In this document: positions 8,697-19,002 of the stretch, piece after piece
Numbering within the stretch: position 1 is the stretch's first letter
Layout of the letters: every line of letters starts with the position of its first letter
Assembly (NCBI RefSeq): GCF_004151235.1
Contig: NZ_JUIV01000002.1
Coordinates: 62,001-126,000 of the forward strand
Length of the DNA stretch: 64,000 nt
DNA from: Flavobacterium anhuiense
Lineage (GTDB): Bacteria > Bacteroidota > Bacteroidia > Flavobacteriales > Flavobacteriaceae
Direction: 5' to 3'
Translations under genes and position numbers: made by a program
Notes under the pieces: generated by a model
Database searches by the model: none
What the model was told of the DNA's origin: nothing
What the model saw: only the letters and a program-made list of their open reading frames with translations

Positions 8697-10157
8697 ATGA
8701 TTAAGAAATTTATTTATCTAGAATGGAAGGCTTTTATTAGGTCGGCATCTTTTGGTAAAAATCTGGCAATGAAAATTATAATAGGTTTTCTGATGATCTA
8801 TTTTTCATTAGTTTTTGTCGCAATGGGCGTTGGCGCATTTTATGTTCTTAAAGACATGAATTTGGAACCATTGGCTACAATAAACAAATTTTTAATTTAT
8901 TATTTCCTGTTTGATTTGGTAATTAGATTGTTACTTCAATCAATACCAGTTTTAAACATCAAACCATTATTGGTACTGCCTTTTAAGAAACCAGTAATTG
9001 TTCATTTTTCATTAGGAAAAACAGCTTTGTCGTTTTTCAATTGGGTTCACGCTTTGTTTTTTGTGCCTTTTTCAGTTGTCTTAATTTTGGAAGGATATGA
9101 TGTTGTTGGAATCTTTTTTTGGTATGTGGGAGCGATGGCTTTTATTTATATCAACAATTTTTTGAATATTATTTTAAGCAACATCGACAAATTGTTTGTT
9201 GTATTTGTGGCATTAATTTTGGCTTTGGCAGGAGCACAATACTATCAATTATTTGATATAACGACATTTACAACTCCGTTCTTTCAGAGCTTTTATGATA
9301 TTGAAGGAGTATTTTTAATTCCTGTTCTAATCTTAGGCGGTTTATATGCTTTCACTTTCAAATATTTTAAAAACAATTTATATCTCGATGCAGGACTTTC
9401 TGTAAAACAAGATGTTGCATCAACAGAAAATCTGGCTTGGCTGAATCAATTTGGGACTTTAGGAACTTTTCTTAAAAACGACATTAAATTGATAAAAAGG
9501 AACAAAAGATCTAAAACAACGATTTTCATGAGTGTTTTGTTTTTGTTTTACGGATTTCTCTTTTTCGGAAATTCTCATCAGCCTCCCGTAATGCACATTT
9601 TTGCCGGAATTTTTGTTTCGGGCGGATTTTTGTTTGTCTTTGGACAGTTTGTACCAAGCTGGGACAGTTCATATTATCAATTAATGATGACACAAAATAT
9701 TCCGTATCGAGGTTACATTACTTCAAAATGGTGGCTCATTGTTATTGTAACTTTTCTCTCTACGATATTGGCTTCTTTTTATTTGTTTTTAGGATGGGAA
9801 ATTTATCTCACAATTGTAGTTGGAGCAATTTATAACATTGGGGTCAATTCTCATTTAGTACTTCTTGGCGGTGCATTTACTAAAACACCAATAGATTTAA
9901 GTAACGCTGGAGGTGCTTTTGGAGATAAAAAAGCTTTTAATGTAAATGCAATGTTATTGACGCTTCCAAAAATTTTACTGCCTTTGGGGCTTTATGCAAT
10001 TGGACTTTATTTGAATAATAAAAATCTTGGTTTAGCATTGGTTGCCGGAGCTGGAGTTTTAGGATTTGTGTTAAAAGAAAAAGTATTTTCATTAATAGAA
10101 AGAAGATACAAAATTGAAAAGTACAGTACAATAAGTGCTTATAAACAAAAGAGTTAA
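8697..10157 (+). CDS. DUF5687-type ABC transporter permease
   Basis: A 486-residue integral membrane protein with about twelve hydrophobic segments. The N-terminal part (EWKAFIRSASFGKN) and overall layout fit the DUF5687 family, which is paired with an ABC ATPase. The ATPase gene follows after a 93-base gap made mostly of repeated words. It probably forms an ABC-2-like exporter; the substrate is unknown. Confidence 0.85.
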   Translation: MIKKFIYLEWKAFIRSASFGKNLAMKIIIGFLMIYFSLVFVAMGVGAFYVLKDMNLEPLATINKFLIYYFLFDLVIRLLLQSIPVLNIKPLLVLPFKKPVIVHFSLGKTALSFFNWVHALFFVPFSVVLILEGYDVVGIFFWYVGAMAFIYINNFLNIILSNIDKLFVVFVALILALAGAQYYQLFDITTFTTPFFQSFYDIEGVFLIPVLILGGLYAFTFKYFKNNLYLDAGLSVKQDVASTENLAWLNQFGTLGTFLKNDIKLIKRNKRSKTTIFMSVLFLFYGFLFFGNSHQPPVMHIFAGIFVSGGFLFVFGQFVPSWDSSYYQLMMTQNIPYRGYITSKWWLIVIVTFLSTILASFYLFLGWEIYLTIVVGAIYNIGVNSHLVLLGGAFTKTPIDLSNAGGAFGDKKAFNVNAMLLTLPKILLPLGLYAIGLYLNNKNLGLALVAGAGVLGFVLKEKVFSLIERRYKIEKYSTISAYKQKS

Positions 10158-10159
10158 TT

Positions 10160-10246
10160 TGATAATTAGAGAATTTGGCAATTCGAAAATCCAAATAAAA
10201 AAGACAATTTTTTAATCTAAAATCAACAATCTAAAATCTACAATTA
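10160..10246. repeat. Iterated-word intergenic repeat
   Basis: The gap between the permease and ATPase genes holds GATAATTAGAGAATTTGGC and then AATCTAAAATC-AACAATCTAAAATCTACAAT. The second word recurs at 48553-48582 and the first resembles 19003-19048. It is probably a degenerate dispersed element. Confidence 0.5.
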
Positions 10247-10250
10247 CATC

Positions 10251-10946
10251 ATGATACAAGTAAATCAACTTTCAAAAAAATATAACGGAACTACAGTTTT
10301 AAACATTAGCAATTTAGAAATCCCAAAAGGACAGAGCTTTGGCTTGGTGGGGAATAACGGAGCAGGAAAAACAACATTTTTCAGTTTGCTTCTAGATCTT
10401 ATCCAGCCTTCAACAGGATATATAAAAAGTAATAATATTCAGGTAAATACAAGTGAAAACTGGAAATCTTTTACAGGATCTTTTTTAGATGAAAATTTCC
10501 TTATCGGATATTTGACTCCAGAAGAATATTTTTATTTCATCGGAGATTTACGAAACCAGAACAAAGCAGATATAGATGCATTATTAGCGAAACATGAAGA
10601 ATTTTTTAACGGTGAAATTTTAAAGAACAAAAAATACCTTCGTGATTTATCTAAAGGGAATCAGAAAAAAGTGGGAATTATTGCGACGCTTATTGGAAAT
10701 CCAGAAGTTGTAATTTTAGACGAACCATTTGCTAATCTGGACCCGACCACAGTTAGCCGATTAAAAAAAATTATTAGAGAATTGGCCGATAATCCAAATG
10801 TAACGGTTTTGGTTTCAAGCCACGATTTACAGCATACAGTAGAGGTTTGTGATCGAATAGTTGCCCTTAATAAAGGAGAAATTGTAAAAGATATTCAGAC
10901 GTCAAAAGAGACCTTACAAGAATTAGAATTATTTTTTGCTGTGTAA
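10251..10946 (+). CDS. ABC transporter ATP-binding protein
   Basis: A 231-residue nucleotide-binding subunit, partner of the DUF5687 permease. Walker A GNNGAGKTT is at residues 34-42, Walker B VVILDEP at about 154-160, and the switch histidine in SSHD near 190. The signature motif is LSKGNQ (134-139) rather than LSGGQ, as is common in ABC-2 type ATPases. ATP hydrolysis in the cytoplasm would drive export of an unknown substrate. Confidence 0.93.
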   Translation: MIQVNQLSKKYNGTTVLNISNLEIPKGQSFGLVGNNGAGKTTFFSLLLDLIQPSTGYIKSNNIQVNTSENWKSFTGSFLDENFLIGYLTPEEYFYFIGDLRNQNKADIDALLAKHEEFFNGEILKNKKYLRDLSKGNQKKVGIIATLIGNPEVVILDEPFANLDPTTVSRLKKIIRELADNPNVTVLVSSHDLQHTVEVCDRIVALNKGEIVKDIQTSKETLQELELFFAV

Positions 10947-11036
10947 GAATTTCTATATTTCAAAAAGAAGCGTATTTTTACAAGTGATTATACTAAAATT
11001 GGTTTTTAGTAGTTATGTGTTTTAAACTCTTTTCTA

Positions 11037-13649
11037 TTGAAAAAGAATACTCTTAAATATAGTTTTATTCCCATTTTTTTATTCTTTTTGATAGCTTGTT
11101 CTACCAAAAAAAATACCTTTTTGGCTCGAAGTTCTCACTCGATTGGGACAAAATACAATATTCTTTATAACGGAGGAATTGGCCTTGATAAAGGTTTAAA
11201 GTCTATTCAGGCCAATAACGAAGATAATTTTTGGAAACAGCTGCCTATTGAAAAAATGCAGTTTGATGAAAATTTTTCTGAAGGCGAAAAAGCTAAAAAT
11301 CCTGATTTTGAAAAGGCAGAAACCAAAGCTACCAAAGCCATTCAGAAACACTCCATGAATATTGGAGGAAGAGAAAGAAACTGGCAGATTGATGAAGCCT
11401 ATCTTATGCTTGGAAAAGCGAGATATTATGATCAGCGTTTTATTCCGGCAATAGAGGCATTCAATTATATTTTATACAAATACCCAGAAAGTAATAATAT
11501 TTATACCGCAAAAATCTGGCGCGAAAAAACCAATATGCGTTTAGGCAACGATGCAATTGCGCTTAAAAACATTAAAATTTTACTTAAAAAAACAGATTTA
11601 GATAAACAGACTTATGCCGATGCAAATGCTCTTCTGGCAGAAGCTTTTATTAATTTGGAACAAAAAGACAGTGCGGTTTCTAAACTTAGAATTGCAGAAC
11701 AGTTTACAAAAAGTAATGAAGAGCGAGCAAGATATCGTTTCATTCTTGGTCAGATGTATCAGGCAGAAGGGAAACGTGACAGCGCTATTTATTTTTATGA
11801 TGCCGTTATCGATTTGAACCGTAAAGCTGATCGTAAATACATGATGCACGCTTACGCGAAAAAAGCGCAGATGTTTGATTACGGGAAAGATAATGATACG
11901 ATTTTCTTAAAGACATATAATAAGTTGGTGGCTGATCGTGAAAATCGTCCTTATTATGATGTTCTTTTTTATGAAATGGGAGTTTATTACGATAAAAAGA
12001 AAGATCAGGAAAATGCCTTGAAGTTTTACAATAAATCTTTAGGAAGAAAATCTAAAGACCCATATTTGATGGCTTCTGCCTATAGAAATATTGGAAATAT
12101 GTATTTTAAAAATACAGATTACTCAATGGCAGCCAAATACTATGACAGTACTTTGGTAAAACTGGATCCTAAAACTAGAGAATTCGCTTTTATAGAAAAA
12201 AATAGAAAAAATCTTGATGACGTAATTAAATACGAAGCTATTGCAAAACGCAACGACAGTATTATTAAGGTATACAATTTGCCGCCAAACGAAAAGAAAG
12301 ATTATTTCGAAAATTATATTGCCGAGCTTAAAAAGAAAGACGAAGCAAAACGCCTTTTAGAAGAAAAAGAAAAAGAGCGATTGGCCAATATTGATCGAAA
12401 TTCCCAAGCAGATTTTTCAGGAAACGGAGCTGTTAATCCCAATTCTCTAGGTAAACCAGCAGAACCAGAAGGAATTGGCATGCCTCCTGGCGGTAATGAT
12501 AATGCAAGCACTTTTTATTTTTACAATCCGACAACTGTTGCTTATGGAAAACTACAGTTTAAAAAAATGTGGGGAAGCAGAACATTGGGCGGTAATTGGA
12601 GATTGGCAGGAGTAAAATCTGCAAACGATGCGGCAATGAACGACACTATTAATACGAAAGAAGTTGCCAATGCACTAAAAGACACTATTGTTCCTGAAAA
12701 ATATACTGTAGCTTATTATGTAGGACAGCTTCCAACTTCGCAAGCTGCTATGGACAGTATCGGTAAAGAGCGTAATTTTTCATACTATCAATTAGGACTT
12801 ATATATAAGGAGAAGTTTAAAGAATATAATCTGGCTAGCGACAAACTAGAGCAGTTGCTTAAAAATAATCCTGAAGAAAAATACGTATTGCCATCGATGT
12901 ATAATCTGTACAAAATTTATCAGATTACAAATCCGGCAAAAGCAGAAGCCATAAAAGCTGAAATTTCTACAAAATATCCAGATTCGAGATATGCTCACAT
13001 TTTAAACAATAAAGAAGACGATCCAAATTCTAGTCCTGATAAAGAATACCAGAAATGGTATAAACTTTTTGAAGAAGAGAAATTCGACGAAGTCTTAGCC
13101 AATATTGATAACCTGATTAATCAATATTCGGGAGATGACATTGTATCGAAATACGAATTGTTAAAAGCCAATACTTTAGGAAAAGTAAACGGTTTAGAAG
13201 CCTATAAAAAAGGACTTGAGAATGTGGCAGACAATTACCCAAATAGTGAAGAAGGCAAAAATGCCAGAGAAACTCTTGAGAAACAAGTACCTGTTTTAGA
13301 AAAACTTAGTTTTACAACAACTGACACTAAAAACTGGAAAATATTATATCGTGTTTCTAATAACGACACGAAAGCTGTTAAAAGAATTGAAGAAGCAATC
13401 CGAGTATTTTTATTAGTTGAAAATTACGAAAGATTGACAACATCTTTGGATAAATACAATAAAACAGAAAGCTTTGTAGTTATTCATGGTTTAAAATCTG
13501 AGGCTTACGCAAATGACGTTGCTGGAGTTTTCAGAGATGATAAAAAATACAAAATCCCAGATCAGGCAATAATAATATCAAATGATAATTATAAAATCGT
13601 TCAGATCAAAAAGAATTTAGACGCATACTTGACCCCGAAAACCCCTTAA
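11037..13649 (+). CDS. sprE: Gliding motility / T9SS lipoprotein SprE (PorW)
   Basis: An 870-residue TPR lipoprotein. The N-terminus has a hydrophobic signal and a lipobox ending in Cys21 (FLIAC). Repeated tetratricopeptide helices cover about residues 110-400, and a second TPR-like block lies near 560-740. Length, lipobox and order fit SprE/PorW, which Flavobacterium needs for type IX secretion and gliding. The start is TTG at 11037. It is followed after 12 bases by bactofilin, a plausible cytoskeletal partner. Identification is by recognition. Confidence 0.88.
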   Translation: MKKNTLKYSFIPIFLFFLIACSTKKNTFLARSSHSIGTKYNILYNGGIGLDKGLKSIQANNEDNFWKQLPIEKMQFDENFSEGEKAKNPDFEKAETKATKAIQKHSMNIGGRERNWQIDEAYLMLGKARYYDQRFIPAIEAFNYILYKYPESNNIYTAKIWREKTNMRLGNDAIALKNIKILLKKTDLDKQTYADANALLAEAFINLEQKDSAVSKLRIAEQFTKSNEERARYRFILGQMYQAEGKRDSAIYFYDAVIDLNRKADRKYMMHAYAKKAQMFDYGKDNDTIFLKTYNKLVADRENRPYYDVLFYEMGVYYDKKKDQENALKFYNKSLGRKSKDPYLMASAYRNIGNMYFKNTDYSMAAKYYDSTLVKLDPKTREFAFIEKNRKNLDDVIKYEAIAKRNDSIIKVYNLPPNEKKDYFENYIAELKKKDEAKRLLEEKEKERLANIDRNSQADFSGNGAVNPNSLGKPAEPEGIGMPPGGNDNASTFYFYNPTTVAYGKLQFKKMWGSRTLGGNWRLAGVKSANDAAMNDTINTKEVANALKDTIVPEKYTVAYYVGQLPTSQAAMDSIGKERNFSYYQLGLIYKEKFKEYNLASDKLEQLLKNNPEEKYVLPSMYNLYKIYQITNPAKAEAIKAEISTKYPDSRYAHILNNKEDDPNSSPDKEYQKWYKLFEEEKFDEVLANIDNLINQYSGDDIVSKYELLKANTLGKVNGLEAYKKGLENVADNYPNSEEGKNARETLEKQVPVLEKLSFTTTDTKNWKILYRVSNNDTKAVKRIEEAIRVFLLVENYERLTTSLDKYNKTESFVVIHGLKSEAYANDVAGVFRDDKKYKIPDQAIIISNDNYKIVQIKKNLDAYLTPKTP

Positions 13650-13661
13650 ATCTTAACCGCC

Positions 13662-14060
13662 ATGTTTGAAAAAGTAAAGAAAAATGGAACTGAACAATTA
13701 GGAAGAACAAATAGAATTGTTGAAGGAACATCAATAGTAGGAGATATAGTCTCAAAAGCCGATTTTAGATTAGACGGCGAATTGATTGGAAACTTTACTT
13801 CGCAAGGCAAAATAGTGATTGGGGCCAAAGGAGCTGTTAAAGGAGAAATAATTTGTAATAATGCTGATATTGAAGGAGAGTTTCACGGAAAGATAAAAGT
13901 TCTAGAAACCCTTAATATTAAATCGACTGCTCAAATACACGGAGAAGTGGCAGTAGGAAAACTTTCGATAGAACCAGGAGCCGATTTCACAGCAACCTGC
14001 ACGATGCTTGCCCATTCGAACCCTGTAATCATGCTAGAAGATGGAAAAGGAACCGAATAA
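13662..14060 (+). CDS. Bactofilin-family polymer-forming cytoskeletal protein
   Basis: A 132-residue protein with the short hydrophilic start, then a repetitive glycine/hydrophobic beta-helix core (about residues 22-115; GDIVSKADFRLDGELIG, then KGAVKGEII). Bactofilins polymerise without nucleotide into membrane-associated filaments. It lies directly after sprE, and its end overlaps the next gene by 20 bases, so translation of the ATP synthase assembly gene may be coupled to it. Confidence 0.92.
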   Translation: MFEKVKKNGTEQLGRTNRIVEGTSIVGDIVSKADFRLDGELIGNFTSQGKIVIGAKGAVKGEIICNNADIEGEFHGKIKVLETLNIKSTAQIHGEVAVGKLSIEPGADFTATCTMLAHSNPVIMLEDGKGTE

Positions 14061-14268
14061 TAATAGAAGAAATAAATGGCTCGCATTTATTAACATTCCT
14101 TTTCAAATGGGAGTCATTATTTTTGTATTCTCCTATTTCGGGACTTGGCTTGACGAAGAACATCCGAGCCCGAAAGTTTATTATAATACCATTTTTGTAC
14201 TAGTCGGAGTTGGAGTTGCATTATATAATGTAATCCGACAAGTAAATGATATCAATAAAACAAAGTAG
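14041..14268 (+). CDS. AtpZ/AtpI-family ATP synthase accessory protein
   Basis: A 75-residue membrane protein with two transmembrane helices (about residues 14-33 and 46-64), matching the AtpZ/AtpI family that helps c-ring assembly or Mg2+ supply for F-type ATP synthase. The ATG lies inside the last codons of bactofilin. It heads the atp run, 58 bases before the next membrane protein. Confidence 0.88.
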   Translation: MEKEPNNNRRNKWLAFINIPFQMGVIIFVFSYFGTWLDEEHPSPKVYYNTIFVLVGVGVALYNVIRQVNDINKTK

Positions 14269-14325
14269 TTTGTATGTAAAACGTCTTGAGATAAAAGTTG
14301 CATCTTTGCACAAAAATTATTTCAA

Positions 14326-14718
14326 ATGCTTTCAAAAAATTACAAACCGATTTTTTATTTGTTATGTCTTGCTTTAGGAACCTATATTCTACATAAAGCC
14401 GTTTTTTTCTTTAGTGAAATTAATACAGAGAAATTTCATTACAGTTTAGAATTACTGTACATATCTTTTTTCGCAATTTCATCTTTATTATACCTTATAT
14501 TATTAGTAGTAAAAAAGAAGAATTTTGAAATCGTCGGAATGACGTTTTTATTCGGGACTTTTACACAAATGTTATTAGCCTATTTAGTTCTGCAGCCAAT
14601 TTTAAAAAATCAAACTGGGGAAACCAATATTGAAAAAGTCAGTTTTTTTATAACATTTGTGCTGTTTTTGTTATTTCAGACGCTTTTAACTGTCCGATTA
14701 TTAAATGAAAAGCCTTAA
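14326..14718 (+). CDS. Four-helix membrane protein, ATP synthase subunit I-like
   Basis: A 130-residue protein with four hydrophobic helices and short loops, in the position of AtpI/uncI upstream of atpB. Sequence alone does not give a secure family call; position and topology support an accessory role in F0 assembly. A partial -7 element (CATCTTTG, 14301-14308) precedes it. Confidence 0.7.
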   Translation: MLSKNYKPIFYLLCLALGTYILHKAVFFFSEINTEKFHYSLELLYISFFAISSLLYLILLVVKKKNFEIVGMTFLFGTFTQMLLAYLVLQPILKNQTGETNIEKVSFFITFVLFLLFQTLLTVRLLNEKP

Positions 14719-14765
14719 AATAACAATTCTTTAAAACAAGGTTTAAAAATAATTTTTCATATCCT

Positions 14766-14794
14766 TTTGAATATTAATAAAAAATGTACCTTTG
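14766..14794 (+). promoter_or_regulatory. Promoter for atpB and the F0F1 genes
   Basis: TTTG at 14766-14769 and TACCTTTG at 14787-14794 are separated by 17 bases, the best -33/-7 pair in the window. The inferred start leaves a leader of about 40 bases before atpB, so the structural ATP synthase genes can be transcribed independently of the genes upstream. Confidence 0.7.
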
Positions 14795-14836
14795 CACCAA
14801 ATTTTAGAAACGTAAAAAAATAAGATTTTCCACGAT

Positions 14837-16012
14837 ATGGTGATTTCAAACAAACCACTCAGCTTTATTCTTGCTGCTTTTGTAGCTTCTCTACCGATTA
14901 TGGGTTTTGCAAATCCAGAGAATGACTCGACGCATGTTCAAACTGAAACTGCTCATGAAGAGAAAGTAGTTTCACATAATGCTCACGAAGAAGGAGAGCA
15001 TGTTGCTCTTGACCCAAAGGCAAAAGTGGATGCTTTTATTGATCACCACTTACAAGATTCTCATGACTTTGTTTTCTTTTCAGACGAAAAAGAAAATAAA
15101 CACTACGGTTTTTCATTACCAGTTATTCTTATTGATGGAGGTTTAAAAGTTTTCTCTTCTTCAAAATTACACCACGGAGAAGAAGTTGCAGAAGTTGATG
15201 GTAGCTACTACAAATTAGTTCACGGTAAAATTTACAAAACGGATGCTGCTGGAACAATCAACTTTGATGAGCACGGTCATCCATCAAACGAAAAACCATT
15301 AGATTTTTCGATTACTAAAAATGTTGTTTCAATGCTTTTCGTATCAGTATTATTGTTCTTCATGTTTACTGGTTTAGCAAAATCATACAAAAAAGGACCA
15401 ATCCCAACAGGATTTGGTAGAGTTTTAGAACCACTTGTAATTTTCATCAGAGATGAAATTGCAGTTCCAAATATTGGAGAAAAAAAATACCGTAAATATA
15501 TGGGTTACCTATTGACAGTGTTTTTCTTTGTTTGGGTTTTAAACCTATTAGGAATGACTCCGCTAGGAATCAACGTAACAGGAAACATTGCTATTACAGT
15601 TTGTTTAGCAGCCTTTACATTTATCATTACTCAATTTAGTGCAAACAAAGATTATTGGGGACACATCTTCTGGATGCCAGGAGTGCCAGTTCCAATGAAA
15701 ATTATCTTAGCTCCAATTGAGGTTTTAGGAACATTAACAAAACCATTTGCATTATTAATTCGTTTGTACGCAAACATTACTGCAGGTCACGTAGTAATCA
15801 TGAGTTTAATTGCAATGATCTTTGTTGGAAAAAATTTAGCAGCAGATTTACCAATCTCATTAGGATTAACTTTGTTTATCTCTGTTATTGAAGTTTTAGT
15901 TGCATTTTTACAAGCGTTTATCTTCACAATGTTATCATCATTGTTTATTGGTATGGCTGTTCAAGATCATGATCACGCTCACCACCACGAAGACGAAACT
16001 GCGATTATTTAA
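14837..16012 (+). CDS. atpB: F0F1 ATP synthase subunit a
   Basis: Proton channel subunit of F0. The 391-residue protein has a signal-like hydrophobic start, a long histidine/glutamate-rich extension (to about residue 160), then the usual transmembrane helices. The essential arginine is Arg309 in LLIRLYANITAGH. Such N-terminal extensions are usual in Bacteroidota but absent from E. coli AtpB. Ends in a His-rich tail. It is followed by atpE after 34 bases. Confidence 0.96.
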   Translation: MVISNKPLSFILAAFVASLPIMGFANPENDSTHVQTETAHEEKVVSHNAHEEGEHVALDPKAKVDAFIDHHLQDSHDFVFFSDEKENKHYGFSLPVILIDGGLKVFSSSKLHHGEEVAEVDGSYYKLVHGKIYKTDAAGTINFDEHGHPSNEKPLDFSITKNVVSMLFVSVLLFFMFTGLAKSYKKGPIPTGFGRVLEPLVIFIRDEIAVPNIGEKKYRKYMGYLLTVFFFVWVLNLLGMTPLGINVTGNIAITVCLAAFTFIITQFSANKDYWGHIFWMPGVPVPMKIILAPIEVLGTLTKPFALLIRLYANITAGHVVIMSLIAMIFVGKNLAADLPISLGLTLFISVIEVLVAFLQAFIFTMLSSLFIGMAVQDHDHAHHHEDETAII

Positions 16013-16046
16013 TTTTAGAAGTTTAATTTTATATATATAAATAGTT

Positions 16047-16244
16047 ATGGGAACAATTCCAACTTTAGTAGGTGCTGGTTTAGTAGTAATCGGTGCAGGT
16101 TTAGGTTTAGGTAAAATCGGTGGATCTGCTATGGACGCTATTGCTCGTCAGCCAGAAGCTGCTGGTAAAATTCAAACTGCGATGATTATTATCGCGGCTT
16201 TATTAGAAGGTTTAGCATTCGCTGCTTTAATCTTAGGAAAATAA
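16047..16244 (+). CDS. atpE: F0F1 ATP synthase subunit c
   Basis: A 65-residue hairpin of two membrane helices joined by the polar loop ARQPE (33-37) that contacts F1. The ion-binding acid is Glu54 (ALLEGLAFAAL). The residues flanking it and the absence of a Gln in helix 1 suggest proton rather than sodium coupling (inference). Short and glycine-rich as expected. Confidence 0.97.
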   Translation: MGTIPTLVGAGLVVIGAGLGLGKIGGSAMDAIARQPEAAGKIQTAMIIIAALLEGLAFAALILGK

Positions 16245-16334
16245 TAAAGAGAGAAATAACAGCATCTTTAACGGTTGGTTAAAGATGTTGTTACTTTTAA
16301 AAAAGAAATTAAATATTTAATATAGTTATATAAA

Positions 16335-16835
16335 ATGGATAAGTTAATTAACGATTTTTCATTCGGATTATTCTTCTGGCAAGCTTTAATCTTGGTAATA
16401 TTGATTTTACTTTTAGTAAAATTTGCTTGGAAACCAATTATGGAATCTATTACTGCAAGAGAAGAAGGTATTAAAAATGCATTACTTTCTGCTGAAAATG
16501 CAAAGAGAGAAATGGAAAACTTACAAGCTGACAATCAAAGAATTTTGAATGAAGCTCGTGCTGAACGTGACGCGATGTTGAAAGAAGCTCGCGAAATGAA
16601 AGAGAAAATGATTGCTGATTCTAAAAACGAAGCTCAAGAAGCTGGTCAAAAAATGATTGATCAAGCTAAAGCGGCTATCGAAAGCGAAAAAAATGCTGCA
16701 ATGGCAGAATTGAAATCTCAAGTTTCTTCTCTATCATTAAGTATTGCTGAGAAATTATTGAAAGAAGAATTATCTAACAAAGAATCTCAAACTAAATTGG
16801 TTGAGAAAATGTTAGGTGACGTAAAGTTAAACTAA
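16335..16835 (+). CDS. atpF: F0F1 ATP synthase subunit b
   Basis: Peripheral stalk subunit: one N-terminal membrane helix (about residues 9-30) and a long charged coiled-coil rich in Ala, Glu and Lys. The 166-residue length is typical. A 90-base gap after atpE includes a short GGTTGGTTAAAG region but no clear terminator; atpH follows after four bases. Confidence 0.96.
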   Translation: MDKLINDFSFGLFFWQALILVILILLLVKFAWKPIMESITAREEGIKNALLSAENAKREMENLQADNQRILNEARAERDAMLKEAREMKEKMIADSKNEAQEAGQKMIDQAKAAIESEKNAAMAELKSQVSSLSLSIAEKLLKEELSNKESQTKLVEKMLGDVKLN

Positions 16836-16839
16836 GATT

Positions 16840-17373
16840 ATGGCAGGTACAAGAGCAGCAATTCGTTATGCAAAAGCAATTCTGGACTTAGCAAACTCTA
16901 AAGGTGTTGCCGAAGCTGTAAATAACGATATGAAATCAATTGCAAGTGCAATTGAGACAAATACAGAATTGAGTACATTTATTCAAAACCCAACAACAAC
17001 AGTTGAAGTTAAAGAAAGTGCTCTTTTGGAAGTTTTTGCAAATGTAAATGGAGTAACAAAAGGATTGTTCCGTTTATTATTTGAAAACAAAAGATTTGAA
17101 ATTCTAGATGCAATTGCAGTAGAATACAATAAATTATTTGATGTAAACAATGGAGTTGAAGTAGCAAAAGTTACAACAGCAATTCCAATGGATGCTGCTT
17201 TAGAAGCTAAAGTTTTAGCAAAAGTTGCAACATTATCAGATAAAAAAATTACAATTGAAAATATTGTAGATCCTTCAATCATTGGTGGATTTATTTTGAG
17301 AATAGGAGATAATCAATACAATGCTTCTGTTGCAAACAGATTACAAGTATTAAAAAGAGAGTTAAGTAATTAG
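16840..17373 (+). CDS. atpH: F0F1 ATP synthase subunit delta
   Basis: A 177-residue OSCP/delta subunit joining the b stalk to the top of F1. It has the N-terminal helical bundle (RAAIRYAKAILDLA) and the conserved C-terminal segment DPSIIGGFILRIGD near residue 147. Spacing of four bases to atpF and 37 to atpA places it inside the operon. Confidence 0.95.
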   Translation: MAGTRAAIRYAKAILDLANSKGVAEAVNNDMKSIASAIETNTELSTFIQNPTTTVEVKESALLEVFANVNGVTKGLFRLLFENKRFEILDAIAVEYNKLFDVNNGVEVAKVTTAIPMDAALEAKVLAKVATLSDKKITIENIVDPSIIGGFILRIGDNQYNASVANRLQVLKRELSN

Positions 17374-17410
17374 TTTTATAACACAAAAAGTGTCTAAATT
17401 ATAAATTAAG

Positions 17411-18988
17411 ATGGCGGAAATCAAACCTGCTGAAATTTCAGCAATATTAAGAAAGCAAGTAGAAGGTTTTGAATCTGGTGCTACGCTAGAGGAAGTAGGA
17501 ACAGTACTTCAAGTTGGAGACGGTATTGCTCGTGTTTACGGGCTATCTAATGTACAATATGGAGAGTTAGTAGAATTTGATAACGGTATGGAAGGTATCG
17601 TATTGAATCTTGAAGAGGATAATGTTGGGGTTGTATTATTAGGGCCATCAACTGGACTTAAAGAAGGATCTACTGCAAAAAGAACTCAACGTATTGCTTC
17701 TCTTAAAGTAGGTGAGCAAATGGTAGGACGTGTTGTTAACACTCTTGGTTTTCCAATTGATGGAAAAGGACCAATCGGTGGTGACTTATACGAAATGCCT
17801 TTAGAAAGAAAAGCACCTGGAGTTATCTTCCGTCAGCCAGTAACTGAGCCATTACAAACAGGAGTAAAAGCAGTTGATGCTATGATCCCAGTTGGACGTG
17901 GACAGCGTGAGCTTGTAATCGGTGACCGTCAAACAGGTAAATCAACTGTTTGTATCGATACAATCTTAAATCAAAAAGAATTTTACGATGCAGGAAAACC
18001 TGTATTCTGTATATATGTTGCAATTGGACAAAAAGCTTCAACTGTAGCAGGAATCGCAAAAATGTTAGAAGAAAAAGGAGCAATGGCTTATACAGTTATC
18101 GTTGCTGCTAATGCTTCTGATCCGGCTCCAATGCAAGTTTATGCTCCATTCGCTGGTGCTGCTATTGGAGAGTACTTCAGAGATTCTGGTCGTCCAGCTC
18201 TTATCGTTTATGATGATTTATCTAAACAAGCTGTTGCTTACCGTGAGGTTTCTCTTTTATTAAGAAGACCACCGGGACGTGAGGCTTACCCTGGAGACGT
18301 TTTCTACTTACACTCTCGTTTATTAGAGCGTGCTTGTAAAGTAATCGCTGATGATGGTATCGCTAAAAACATGAACGATTTACCAGATTCTATCAAATCT
18401 ATCGTAAAAGGTGGTGGTTCATTAACTGCATTGCCAATTATCGAAACTCAAGCTGGTGACGTTTCTGCATATATCCCAACAAACGTAATCTCTATTACAG
18501 ATGGTCAGATTTTCCTTGATGGAGATTTGTTCAACTCTGGGGTTCGTCCTGCAATTAACGTAGGTATCTCTGTATCTCGTGTTGGAGGTAATGCACAGAT
18601 TAAATCAATGAAAAAAGTTTCTGGAACATTAAAATTAGACCAAGCTCAATTCCGTGAATTAGAGGCTTTCGCTAAATTTGGTTCTGACTTAGATTCTGTT
18701 ACTTTAAACGTAATCGAAAAAGGAAAAAGAAACGTTGAGATCTTGAAACAAGGTTTAAATGATCCTTATCCTGTTGAAAACCAAGTTGCAATTATTTACG
18801 CTGGATCTAAAAACTTATTAAGAAACGTTCCTGTAAATAAAGTAAAAGAATTTGAAGCTGATTTTATCGCTTACTTAAACAGTAAACATAAAGATACGCT
18901 TAACGCTTTGAAAGCTGGTAAATTAGATGACGCAATTACAGACGTAATCGAAAAAGCAGCAAAAGAAGTTTCAGCAAAATATAACTAA
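17411..18988 (+). CDS. atpA: F0F1 ATP synthase subunit alpha
   Basis: Non-catalytic nucleotide-binding subunit of F1, 525 residues. The Walker [10 protein letters not shown] is at 171-179; the conserved [15 protein letters not shown] segment and the SVSRVGG motif follow. The catalytic beta subunit gene is not downstream: after a palindromic gap comes atpG and the run then ends. Confidence 0.98.
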   Translation: MAEIKPAEISAILRKQVEGFESGATLEEVGTVLQVGDGIARVYGLSNVQYGELVEFDNGMEGIVLNLEEDNVGVVLLGPSTGLKEGSTAKRTQRIASLKVGEQMVGRVVNTLGFPIDGKGPIGGDLYEMPLERKAPGVIFRQPVTEPLQTGVKAVDAMIPVGRGQRELVIGDRQTGKSTVCIDTILNQKEFYDAGKPVFCIYVAIGQKASTVAGIAKMLEEKGAMAYTVIVAANASDPAPMQVYAPFAGAAIGEYFRDSGRPALIVYDDLSKQAVAYREVSLLLRRPPGREAYPGDVFYLHSRLLERACKVIADDGIAKNMNDLPDSIKSIVKGGGSLTALPIIETQAGDVSAYIPTNVISITDGQIFLDGDLFNSGVRPAINVGISVSRVGGNAQIKSMKKVSGTLKLDQAQFRELEAFAKFGSDLDSVTLNVIEKGKRNVEILKQGLNDPYPVENQVAIIYAGSKNLLRNVPVNKVKEFEADFIAYLNSKHKDTLNALKAGKLDDAITDVIEKAAKEVSAKYN

Positions 18989-19002
18989 TTAGATAATTCG
19001 TT

